Shown here: positions 5,398-11,434 of the stretch, in pieces
Numbering within the stretch: position 1 is the first letter of the stretch
Layout of the letters: every line of letters starts with the position of its first letter
Origin: Candidatus Brocadiaceae bacterium
GTDB taxonomy: Bacteria; Planctomycetota; Brocadiia; SM23-32
Direction: 5' to 3'
Assembly (NCBI GenBank): GCA_003551785.1
Contig: PUNP01000096.1
Location: forward strand, 1 to 11,434
DNA: 11,434 nt
Position numbers and translations under genes: made by a program
The notes under the pieces: generated by a model
What the model saw: only the letters and a program-made list of their open reading frames with translations
What the model was told of the DNA's origin: nothing
The model's database searches: none

Positions 5398-8300
5398 ATG
5401 AGGTTGCTTATGGGAAGGAAAATATCGACTTTAAGTTTTAGCATGTTTGTGGTGTGTTTCACCTTTTTGTGTGGAACAGGCTTTCAGAATATGATGACCG
5501 CCCCCGTGTATGCCGCAAATGAAATTGAGGTTGATTTAAGTGAGTCCGGGCAAGCACAGGAAACCGAGGAGGTGATGACGTTTAATTTGAGAAGTATGCC
5601 TATGGAGGATTTTTTTGAACTCGTTTCTGAAAAGACCGGCATGAGTTTTATGGTCAAACAGGAGATCAAGGAAATGGAAGTCACCGCGTTCATGCCCGAC
5701 ACACGAGTCAGAACGGCTTTAGATGCTATATTGACAATATATGACCTGGCTGCGCGTGAGATTGATGAGGGTATATGGCTTATAGACCGCGAAAAGGCCG
5801 TTCCGTTCGACCCCGTGAGGGATATGGAAATTGAGTTGATCGAATTGAAATATATCGATGCCGATGATATAAAAACGACTATCGAGCCTTTTCTTTCGGA
5901 ATACGGCAAAATTGCCGTCGTGGAAAAGTCCGGCTATTCGGGCTGGGAGGGAGAAGAGGGAGTAGGGGCGCGACGCAGGTCGGGGGACCAAAGACGACAG
6001 CGGGTGGAGTCGAACAAGTTGATGATCAGAGAAAAGCCCGAGTTGATGGAAAGACTGCGCTCTGTTATTGATTCAATGGACAGGCGTGCCGAGCAGGTTC
6101 TGATTTCCGCCCATATTGTTGAAGTAAGCCAGGATGCTATTCGAGATATAGGTTTGGACTGGGACCTCGACCGATCGGATGTTTTGGGTGAAATCGACTT
6201 CGGTGCCGCCGCACAGCCTTTGGATGAAGTGGCTATGCCCGGATTCAGCCTTGATATTCGACGTATCCCCGGGGCGCGATCGCGTGAGATGGGAGCTTTT
6301 TTGCGAATAATTGAGGAGGAAGCCGGCGGTGATATATTATCATCACCCCGCATGCTCACGGCCGACCGCCAGGAATGCAGTATTATGGTCGGCGAGAGGT
6401 TTCCCATCTTACTGACCGATGTCGACCCGGAAACCGGACAAAGGACGACTTCTCTGGATTATTATGAGGATGTGGGCGTCCAGCTTAACGTGCTGCCCAG
6501 AATACAGCACAACAGTGATATCAATCTGATTGTCCGCCCTGTCATCTCGACTCAGACCGATTGGGTGGAGGGGCGCGGCGAAGGAAATATTCTCCTTGCC
6601 CGGTATCCTGTTATCGGCACCCGGGAAGCCGAAACTCAAGTCTCTATAGAATCAGGTCAAACGATAGTTATCGGTGGGTTGATCAAAGAGCAAATGTCAG
6701 AAACGGTCAGAGGAGTGCCGCTCTTGCAAAATATACCGCTGATGGGGTCGCTCTTCCGCAGAGAATTTGAGGAAACCGAAAAGGTAGATCTTCTGATCTT
6801 CCTGTCCGCTGATATCATCTCCGCACCGATGGAAGCATCGGAAGAACGATTCAGAGAACAGGGCGAAGGTGTTGTAAGAGTGTTTGAAAACACTATAGAG
6901 CTGCGCGAATATCCCCAAGACGCTGGATCAGTGTATGACCTTACCGACAAGGAACCCTACAATATCGGCGAGAAGGTCACGCTCAATACCGAACCGAATC
7001 CCGGCTACGAGTTCGTCGAATGGACCGGTCATACCGACTTAATAGTCGAAGGTGCGGCAGACAGCAAGGAGATAGTAGTGAAAATGGAGGATGAGGATGC
7101 ATGGTTTACCGCCAATTACCGACTGATTGATTTCAATATCGATGTCATGCCGGAACCGGATTACGCCGGCAGAGCTTTTGATCGTGTAGGAGCTGAGCAC
7201 TATAACCGCGGCGATAAAGCAAGGTTGAAAGCCCAGCCGGAGCCGGGATACGAGTTCTCTCATTGGGACGGCGATGTAGAACACGTGCGGGATGTCGATT
7301 CACCCTCAACGCTTGTCTCATTTTATGATCGCGATTTAACGATAAAAGGCCGCTTTATTCCTATTGATTATTTTGTTACAATTAACGCGGTTCCGGAAGA
7401 TTACGGGGTTGTAACCGATCACACCGATGGTGAACCCTACCATATCGGTGATGAAGTTCAGATCTCCGCCGAACCGCATGTCGGACGCAGGTTCTTAAAA
7501 TGGACCGGCGACGTCGATTTTGTTGATGATCCGAAGGCTCAGGAGACTACCATCCAGATTCCGGCGGGAGATGTAGAGTTAACTGCGCAGTTCGAAGCAA
7601 TTGAGTATGAACTCAAACTGCAAAAAGACCCGTGGAGGCGGGGGAACTTGATCGATTTAACCGATGACAAACCCTACTATTTTGAAGATGCCGTGGAGGT
7701 GATGGCACTTCCTACCCCCGGCTTTCAGTTTGATGGGTGGAGCGGAGATGTTGAAATACTTGAAGACCCTGGAGCTAAGGTGACTTCCGCCGTTATGCCC
7801 GCTCATGATGTCACACTTCAGGCTCTGTACGAGCCTATTGACTATGCAGTTACTCTTGGAGCCGAACCGGAAGCATATGGCCAAGCGGCTGATGTTACTG
7901 CGGCTACCTATTATAATCTTGGCGATACCGTAAAGATTGAAGCTTTAGCTGAACCTGAATACGAATTTCAGTATTGGGCAGGGGATATTTACCTTCTTGA
8001 CGACCCGTTTTCAGCCCGGACGGAGCTGATTATGCCGCCACGTAATGTGAGTATGAAGGCTGTTTTCGCTGGTAAGCCGGTTGAGTTAAAAATTGGCGCC
8101 AGACCCGATGGATACGGAAGCGCTGCTGTCGAAGCGAAATTTGAACCATGCAGGATTCATGATGTTGTGGTATTACGGGCTGAGCCAGAAGCGGGGTATA
8201 AATTCGTCAGATGGGAGGGGGATTTGGAATATATCATTGATGGCGATCCTCAAACCCAAGAGGTTAAAGTGAAACTTCTGGATACGGAAGTAAATTTCAA

Positions 8301-8616
8301 CGCTTTATTTAAGCCCATTGAGTATGACATCATTTTAGGTAGTAATCCGCCGGTAGGAGGGGTTGCTTTGGATATTAGCCGGGAGGCACCCTATAAATAT
8401 GGGGACAGCGTCAAATTGTTTGCCAGAGCGAATGCCGGGTATGTGTTTAAGGGGTGGAGTGGTGATTCGGAGTTTCTTGACGATGCTGATTCCCTGAGTC
8501 CGGTCTTGACTTTAACTAAAGTTAGAAGAAGGGGCAAAGATAGCTTTTGGCGAAAGGATTTACTGCTGCCGGAGGAGAAATTACGCATAGATGCTGAGTT
8601 TGAACAGGAATATTAA
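5398..8616 (+). CDS. Secretin (PilQ/GspD type) with seven C-terminal InlB-like repeats
   Basis: A protein of 1072 residues. A signal peptide ends near residue 39 (APVYA then ANEIEV). An STN/N0-like domain spans about 58-131 and a NolW/N1-like domain about 142-245, the latter interrupted by an Arg/Gly/Glu-rich insert (about 178-205). The secretin domain covers about 300-475 and includes ILSSPRMLTADRQ, the gate region VGVQLNVLPRI and the hallmark VPLLQNIPLMGSLFRREF (440-457). It should form the outer-membrane ring of a type IV pilus or type II-like machine. Beyond residue 500 lie seven tandem repeats of about 79 residues, listed separately; known secretins usually end shortly after the secretin domain. 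The ATG at 5398, five bases after the previous gene, lacks a Shine-Dalgarno sequence; the ATG at 5410, four codons on, has GAGG six bases before it and may be the true start. Confidence 0.92.
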   Translation: MRLLMGRKISTLSFSMFVVCFTFLCGTGFQNMMTAPVYAANEIEVDLSESGQAQETEEVMTFNLRSMPMEDFFELVSEKTGMSFMVKQEIKEMEVTAFMPDTRVRTALDAILTIYDLAAREIDEGIWLIDREKAVPFDPVRDMEIELIELKYIDADDIKTTIEPFLSEYGKIAVVEKSGYSGWEGEEGVGARRRSGDQRRQRVESNKLMIREKPELMERLRSVIDSMDRRAEQVLISAHIVEVSQDAIRDIGLDWDLDRSDVLGEIDFGAAAQPLDEVAMPGFSLDIRRIPGARSREMGAFLRIIEEEAGGDILSSPRMLTADRQECSIMVGERFPILLTDVDPETGQRTTSLDYYEDVGVQLNVLPRIQHNSDINLIVRPVISTQTDWVEGRGEGNILLARYPVIGTREAETQVSIESGQTIVIGGLIKEQMSETVRGVPLLQNIPLMGSLFRREFEETEKVDLLIFLSADIISAPMEASEERFREQGEGVVRVFENTIELREYPQDAGSVYDLTDKEPYNIGEKVTLNTEPNPGYEFVEWTGHTDLIVEGAADSKEIVVKMEDEDAWFTANYRLIDFNIDVMPEPDYAGRAFDRVGAEHYNRGDKARLKAQPEPGYEFSHWDGDVEHVRDVDSPSTLVSFYDRDLTIKGRFIPIDYFVTINAVPEDYGVVTDHTDGEPYHIGDEVQISAEPHVGRRFLKWTGDVDFVDDPKAQETTIQIPAGDVELTAQFEAIEYELKLQKDPWRRGNLIDLTDDKPYYFEDAVEVMALPTPGFQFDGWSGDVEILEDPGAKVTSAVMPAHDVTLQALYEPIDYAVTLGAEPEAYGQAADVTAATYYNLGDTVKIEALAEPEYEFQYWAGDIYLLDDPFSARTELIMPPRNVSMKAVFAGKPVELKIGARPDGYGSAAVEAKFEPCRIHDVVVLRAEPEAGYKFVRWEGDLEYIIDGDPQTQEVKVKLLDTEVNFNALFKPIEYDIILGSNPPVGGVALDISREAPYKYGDSVKLFARANAGYVFKGWSGDSEFLDDADSLSPVLTLTKVRRRGKDSFWRKDLLLPEEKLRIDAEFEQEY
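6895..8613 (+). repeat. Seven tandem InlB-type (divergent B-repeat) protein repeats
   Basis: Within the secretin gene, repeats begin at 6895, 7135, 7372, 7609, 7846, 8083 and 8326 (residues 500, 580, 659, 738, 817, 896 and 977). Lengths are 80, 79, 79, 79, 79, 81 and 96 residues. Each shows the pattern PYxxGDxVxLxAxPxPGYxF followed by xxWxGDxxxxxDP, ending in an F-x-PIDY-like linker. The pattern matches Flg_new/InlB B-repeat-like domains of bacterial surface proteins. The last copy carries a basic insert of about 17 residues (RRRGKDSFWRKD). DNA identity between copies is low, so the array looks old rather than recently expanded. Confidence 0.85.
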
Positions 8617-8643
8617 CCTGCATTTCATAAATCAATGGTTAAT
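8612..8643. terminator. Possible bidirectional termination hairpin between convergent genes
   Basis: ATTAACC (8612-8618, including the secretin stop codon) is the exact complement of GGTTAAT (8637-8643), separated by 18 bases that can form a small inner ATTT-CAT-AAAT hairpin. It sits in the 43-base gap between the convergent secretin and anti-sigma genes, where a two-way terminator is expected. The stem is AT-rich and no clean T-run follows, so efficiency is doubtful. Confidence 0.3.
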
Positions 8644-8659
8644 CCCTATTTATTGTATT

Positions 8660-9208
8660 TTAATCCTCATCGGTTAATCGTGAAAGCAAATGTATACTGG
8701 CAGCTTGTTGCGAAAAAAACTTAGCTATTTCTGATATGTCAGAGGACAAATTTTGTATTTCTTTTTCGAGTGAATATTGGTCTAAGGTCATTTTAACGGC
8801 ATTACCTGAGGGTATAAAAGGCAAAGATAAGACCTGTTGTTCGGCCGGTGCCGGGGGGGGTGGTTTCGATGAAAATTTATCCGTAATGAGCAGCCCGACC
8901 AGACTAAATCCGAAAAACACTAAAACGGCAGCAAAGGCCCACTTCTTTTGCTTTGTCAACGTTGGACGGCGATGTGTTACAGCAGCATCTCTTTGTGGAA
9001 GTTCTTCCATAATTGTTGCATAAGAGTCAGGGGCCACTCTGCTATATTGCACTTTACCGCTTGCCAGAGACCTATCAACCATTGTCTGATCCTTGTAATA
9101 CCGGTTACAACGCCGACAGCGCTTTATATGAGAAGAGGTCAGACAGCCCGGGGAGCGTCCCTCATCAACGCTGCATGCAATGAACCATCTGAATATTCGA
9201 CAAAACAT
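8660..9208 (-). CDS. Membrane-bound ZAS-type anti-sigma factor
   Basis: A protein of 182 residues. The N-terminal cytoplasmic part contains HIKRCRRC (27-34), the Hx3Cx2C zinc-binding core of ZAS anti-sigma factors, with further cysteines at 3, 12 and 22. One membrane helix spans about 90-108 (AFAAVLVFFGFSLVGLLI). A short proline-rich stretch (SKPPPPAPA) leads into a periplasmic segment of about 65 residues without a recognised sensor domain. It would hold the ECF sigma factor inactive at the membrane until a signal is sensed. It starts 15 bases after the sigma stop with a near-perfect AAAGGAGGT seven bases before its ATG. The sequence outside the zinc motif is not family-diagnostic, so the call leans on the motif plus the sigma neighbour. 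Confidence 0.75.
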   Translation of the reverse strand: MFCRIFRWFIACSVDEGRSPGCLTSSHIKRCRRCNRYYKDQTMVDRSLASGKVQYSRVAPDSYATIMEELPQRDAAVTHRRPTLTKQKKWAFAAVLVFFGFSLVGLLITDKFSSKPPPPAPAEQQVLSLPFIPSGNAVKMTLDQYSLEKEIQNLSSDISEIAKFFSQQAASIHLLSRLTDED

Positions 9209-9223
9209 GATAAATACCTCCTT

Positions 9224-9769
9224 TTATTGCTCGTTTTCTAAAATACAAGCAAGGGAGTTCCTTGCCCGGTGCAGCAAAACCCGTACATTGACGGAAGATT
9301 TGCCCATGGTATGGGCAATCGACCGGTTATCCATCTCTTCTTTATAATGCAGCCAGAGTACAGTAAACTGATCCGTTGAAAGTTTGCGGGCGGCTTCCCA
9401 GACTAATCTTGCATGGTCGGCATCATCAACCTTCTTTTCATGAGAAGGACAGCTACAGGCATTTTCGAAAAGCTGTGAAGTTGGCTTTTTCTGACGGAGG
9501 TAAGAGACCATGCAGTTGTGTGCTATTGAAAAAAGCCATGTTTTGAAGCTGTATCTTGGATTGAAGCTTTTGATGCCCTTAAAAGCATTCAAAAATGTAT
9601 TTTGAGTAATGTCTTCAGCATCTTGTCTATCTCTAACCTTATTGATGACAAAAAGAAAAACATTTTCATAATATCTTTGAACAAGCTGCTCAAAACATTC
9701 GGCACAGCCTTTCTTTACCTGCTCTGCAAGTTTTCGGTCGGTAGTGTTCTCTATTTCTTTTCTTTCGAT
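9224..9769 (-). CDS. ECF-family RNA polymerase sigma factor with non-canonical start
   Basis: Read from the AUC codon at 9769-9767 the protein has 181 residues, a normal ECF length. Region 2 (about 24-92) shows ECFEQLVQRYYENVFLFV, DRQDAEDITQNTFLNAF and FKTWLFSIAHN. Region 4 (about 126-174) shows ARKLSTDQFTVLWLHYKEEM and the helix-turn-helix NVRVLLHRARNSL. It directs RNA polymerase to its own promoter class and is probably restrained by the anti-sigma factor encoded directly downstream. No ATG, GTG, TTG or CTG occurs in frame between the upstream stop (9791-9793) and region 2. AGGAG (9781-9785) lies 11 bases before the AUC; an AUA at 9754 is the alternative. A TTG at 9592 would delete half of region 2 and is rejected. 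It follows the PqaA-family gene on the same strand after 69 bases. Confidence 0.82.
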   Translation of the reverse strand: MERKEIENTTDRKLAEQVKKGCAECFEQLVQRYYENVFLFVINKVRDRQDAEDITQNTFLNAFKGIKSFNPRYSFKTWLFSIAHNCMVSYLRQKKPTSQLFENACSCPSHEKKVDDADHARLVWEAARKLSTDQFTVLWLHYKEEMDNRSIAHTMGKSSVNVRVLLHRARNSLACILENEQ

Positions 9770-9780
9770 GTGGCGGTAAA

Positions 9781-9785
9781 CTCCT
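9781..9785 (-). promoter_or_regulatory. Ribosome binding site of the sigma factor gene
   Basis: On the minus strand this reads AGGAG and is the only strong Shine-Dalgarno sequence before the sigma reading frame. It lies 11 bases before the AUC proposed as start and 26 before an AUA. An AT-rich stretch with seven T's (minus strand) just upstream may fold weakly over it. Confidence 0.5.
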
Positions 9786-9838
9786 ATCTTTTAAAAAAAC
9801 TCCGTCTTTAATTATTGAGTCAAATCTGCTTTTTTCAT

Positions 9839-11179
9839 TTAACGGTCATAGGGGAATTTTTCCCGCGGTAAAATATGGATGGGTGTGGAAAGTGTTGGTG
9901 GCATCGGTATTGACGTCCCGGAAAGCCTTTTATCGGGGAAACCAACCTGTACGAAATAAGCAAGGTATCCCTCTTCCGGTTCTTCGACTTCTACCGTGAT
10001 CTGGCGGCCGTCCGGTACCAGATGCTGACGCCTCCAGGTAGAGTTTCTGAAATCCCTGCTGGAGTTCTCCGCTGTGAAAAGACTCACCAATACGCTTTCA
10101 CTGTCCCAGCTGACCTTCATGTTACCATCATCATTGTGTTCATAGTCCAGAACAGGCATAGGGAGGCCCTCCAGGGTCTGGTTAAAGAAATACATCAGCG
10201 TTGGGATCATTTTCATATCGACATCGTGCCCCACGCCAACCCCGTAATGCAGACTTTTTGGTTCCGGCAGGTCGTCGAAATACAGGCTTGCCGCATCTGC
10301 CACCCAGTAAGGATCGTTTGTACCCAGGATAATCAGTTTGGGCATATTCAAAAGATCACGGTAAGAGTAAGGATCAACTAACTCCTCCAGCTGACGGCCT
10401 TTTTCTGTTTTCATCCTTTCGATAATATTGAGTTCGGAATAATCGGTGATCATCTCGCTGTATTCTCCGTACGACTTGAGTTGACGTTCCATATGTTCAC
10501 TCAGGTTAAGCATATCTATAACTACCGGGACAAGTCCCGTGACTCGTTCATCAACAGCGGCAACCAGATAACTCGTCCAGCCTCGTTTCGATCCCCCACC
10601 CACTATAAAACTATTGATATCCAGATTATGCTTTTCTTGCAAGAATGATTCTACGGCATCCATTGCCCGCACGCCAGACTTTGCCATTGGCAGCAGCAAC
10701 GGCCAATCCTCCTCACCGCTCTCCAGGTAATGGTCAAAAGTTTTCGCAATTAAAGCGTCTTCACGAAGGCCGCCCATCAACGGCTGATTGGGCACTTGCT
10801 GGAGTATAGCTAGCGGGGCATGTATCTGGGTGGCAATAAAACTTTCAACCGAACTGTCAAGATTAAGTGATGGTGGGGAGGGATCATTATTTCCCCCTTC
10901 AATAATTAATATCGCACTGTCTTCATGCACAGGATTATCTGGCAGATAGATGGTTAGCCAATGCTCCCACTCGATTCCCCGCCAGTTTTGGGAGATAAAA
11001 TGCAGGACGGAAAGGGAGCCTCCTGAAAAACTCACTTCTTTTTTCAAAGTATATTGGTATGCATTGTCTTCAGCCTGTATGTAGCGTTGCAGTACTCCGG
11101 AAGAAGCATCAATTGCGCTTATGTTTAACAAAAAACAAGACATAGCGATGGCTGTACAAATTATGGTTTTACCAAACAT
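9839..11179 (-). CDS. PhoPQ-activated pathogenicity-related (PqaA-type) alpha/beta hydrolase
   Basis: A secreted protein of 446 residues. The N-terminus MFGKTIICTAIAMSCFLLNISAIDA is in effect a signal peptide, with no lipobox. The body matches the PhoPQ-related/PqaA family: the N-terminal NWRGIEWEHWLTIYLP segment, the nucleophile elbow GGGSKRGWT (Ser197), an acid loop ILGTNDPYW (Asp289) and GVGHDVD (His318). These are the likely Ser-Asp-His triad of an alpha/beta hydrolase. A C-terminal beta-rich part (about 335-446) follows. The substrate is unknown; PqaA was named in Salmonella as a PhoPQ-regulated gene. An ATG at 11200 gives seven more residues but lacks a ribosome binding site, while AAGGG (11188-11192) lies eight bases before the ATG at 11179. 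It may be co-transcribed with the sigma and anti-sigma genes. Confidence 0.87.
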   Translation of the reverse strand: MFGKTIICTAIAMSCFLLNISAIDASSGVLQRYIQAEDNAYQYTLKKEVSFSGGSLSVLHFISQNWRGIEWEHWLTIYLPDNPVHEDSAILIIEGGNNDPSPPSLNLDSSVESFIATQIHAPLAILQQVPNQPLMGGLREDALIAKTFDHYLESGEEDWPLLLPMAKSGVRAMDAVESFLQEKHNLDINSFIVGGGSKRGWTSYLVAAVDERVTGLVPVVIDMLNLSEHMERQLKSYGEYSEMITDYSELNIIERMKTEKGRQLEELVDPYSYRDLLNMPKLIILGTNDPYWVADAASLYFDDLPEPKSLHYGVGVGHDVDMKMIPTLMYFFNQTLEGLPMPVLDYEHNDDGNMKVSWDSESVLVSLFTAENSSRDFRNSTWRRQHLVPDGRQITVEVEEPEEGYLAYFVQVGFPDKRLSGTSIPMPPTLSTPIHILPREKFPYDR

Positions 11180-11237
11180 CGTTTTATCCCTTGTTATCAT
11201 TTGATTCTATACATGCTTTTACAATAAAGCCCATTTA

Positions 11238-11258
11238 CCTGCATATTTCATAAATCAA
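11238..11258. repeat. Dispersed short repeat, copy near the PqaA-family promoter
   Basis: The segment reads CCTGCAT, then AT, then TTCATAAATCAA. The same string without the inserted AT is found at 8617-8635, between the secretin and anti-sigma genes. It overlaps the shared TATTGCCTTTGAT motif on the minus strand (11254-11266). Function is unknown. Confidence 0.45.
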
Positions 11259-11279
11259 AGGCAATATTTAATATAACAA

Positions 11280-11361
11280 ATTGAACTACAATGTTTTAAG
11301 TGTCATTTTTGAGGCATTCAAAATTTACAGTGTGTACAACCGGTTTCTCAAACGGCGGTTT
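11280..11361 (-). repeat. Second copy of an upstream motif pair
   Basis: On the minus strand, AAACCGCCGTTTG (11361-11349) is followed 58 bases later by TGTAGTTCAAT (11290-11280). The same two strings, in the same order and strand, occur in the MITE-like element (1618-1606 and 1552-1542), 53 bases apart. Both lie shortly upstream of a minus-strand gene. This suggests a diverged relative of the 1529-1667 element. Confidence 0.4.
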
Positions 11362-11433
11362 ACCCTGCGGGCGCGTCTTCAGCGGCACATCTGCGGCAAA
11401 AGTCTGCACTTGCAGTATAAGAATACAGCGGCG
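11296..11433 (-). CDS. Possible 3' end of a gene running in from the right edge
   Basis: A minus-strand frame stays open from the window edge for 45 codons and stops at 11296-11298; it ends in VVHTVNFECLKNDT. A second minus-strand frame is open for 24 codons and stops at 11360-11362. The GC content rises at about 11343, suggesting a coding or repeat boundary. I recognise no family in either frame, and the segment includes a dispersed repeat motif, so it may not be a gene at all. Confidence 0.2.
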   Translation of the reverse strand, partial: RRCILILQVQTFAADVPLKTRPQGKPPFEKPVVHTVNFECLKNDT

Positions 11434-11434
11434 T

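Noticed and set aside
5934..6407. Minus-strand frame of 157 codons inside the secretin gene
   Set aside because: It is a low-complexity Ser/Arg/Ile-rich shadow of the secretin coding strand.
6895..8613. CRISPR or DNA-level tandem array
   Set aside because: The periodicity of about 237 bases is at the protein level; DNA copies are strongly diverged and there is no spacer-repeat structure.
9224..9592. Short sigma factor starting at TTG 9592
   Set aside because: It would remove the first half of region 2, whose conserved residues are encoded in frame just upstream.
10022..10381. Plus-strand frame of 119 codons opposite the PqaA-family gene
   Set aside because: It is antisense to a gene with an intact catalytic triad and shows no domain or ribosome binding site.

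Overview
The window most likely comes from a Gram-negative (diderm) bacterium of modest GC content. A PVC-group lineage such as Phycisphaerae/Planctomycetota is my best guess. It rests on the mix of a PilMNO-secretin cluster, InlB-type repeats, a PhoPQ-activated PqaA-family hydrolase and an ECF sigma/anti-sigma pair. This is inference from gene content; no rRNA or other marker gene is present.

Layout. Bases 1-278 hold no convincing gene, only inverted repeats. A minus-strand lipoprotein-like beta-propeller gene (279-1478) is divergent from a plus-strand mntP-family Mn(II) efflux gene (1859-2404). The space between them contains a MITE-like element of about 140 bp with imperfect terminal inverted repeats, then a good sigma70-type promoter with a small palindrome over its predicted start. 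From 2585 to 8616 a compact plus-strand operon encodes pilM, pilN, pilO, a PilP/GspC-like protein and a secretin. Genes in it overlap or are separated by 5-14 bases. A sigma54-like -24/-12 element lies just before pilM. The rest of the window is on the minus strand: a PqaA-family alpha/beta hydrolase (11179-9839), an ECF sigma factor (9769-9224) and a ZAS-type membrane anti-sigma factor (9208-8660), the last converging on the secretin gene.

How the genes work together. PilM, PilN, PilO and the PilP/GspC-like protein would form the inner-membrane alignment platform, and the secretin the outer-membrane gate, of a type IV pilus or type II secretion-like machine. The pilins, ATPases and platform protein must lie elsewhere. 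The most unusual gene is the secretin. After a complete secretin domain it carries seven tandem InlB-type repeats of about 79 residues, more than half of the protein, which would multiply to a very large repeat-rich structure in the assembled ring. The second oddity is the ECF sigma factor. Its reading frame has no ATG, GTG, TTG or CTG codon before the conserved region 2, so it appears to start at a rare AUC (or AUA) codon behind an AGGAG ribosome binding site. Several short intergenic motifs recur upstream of unrelated genes, suggesting a family of dispersed repeats or shared promoter parts.
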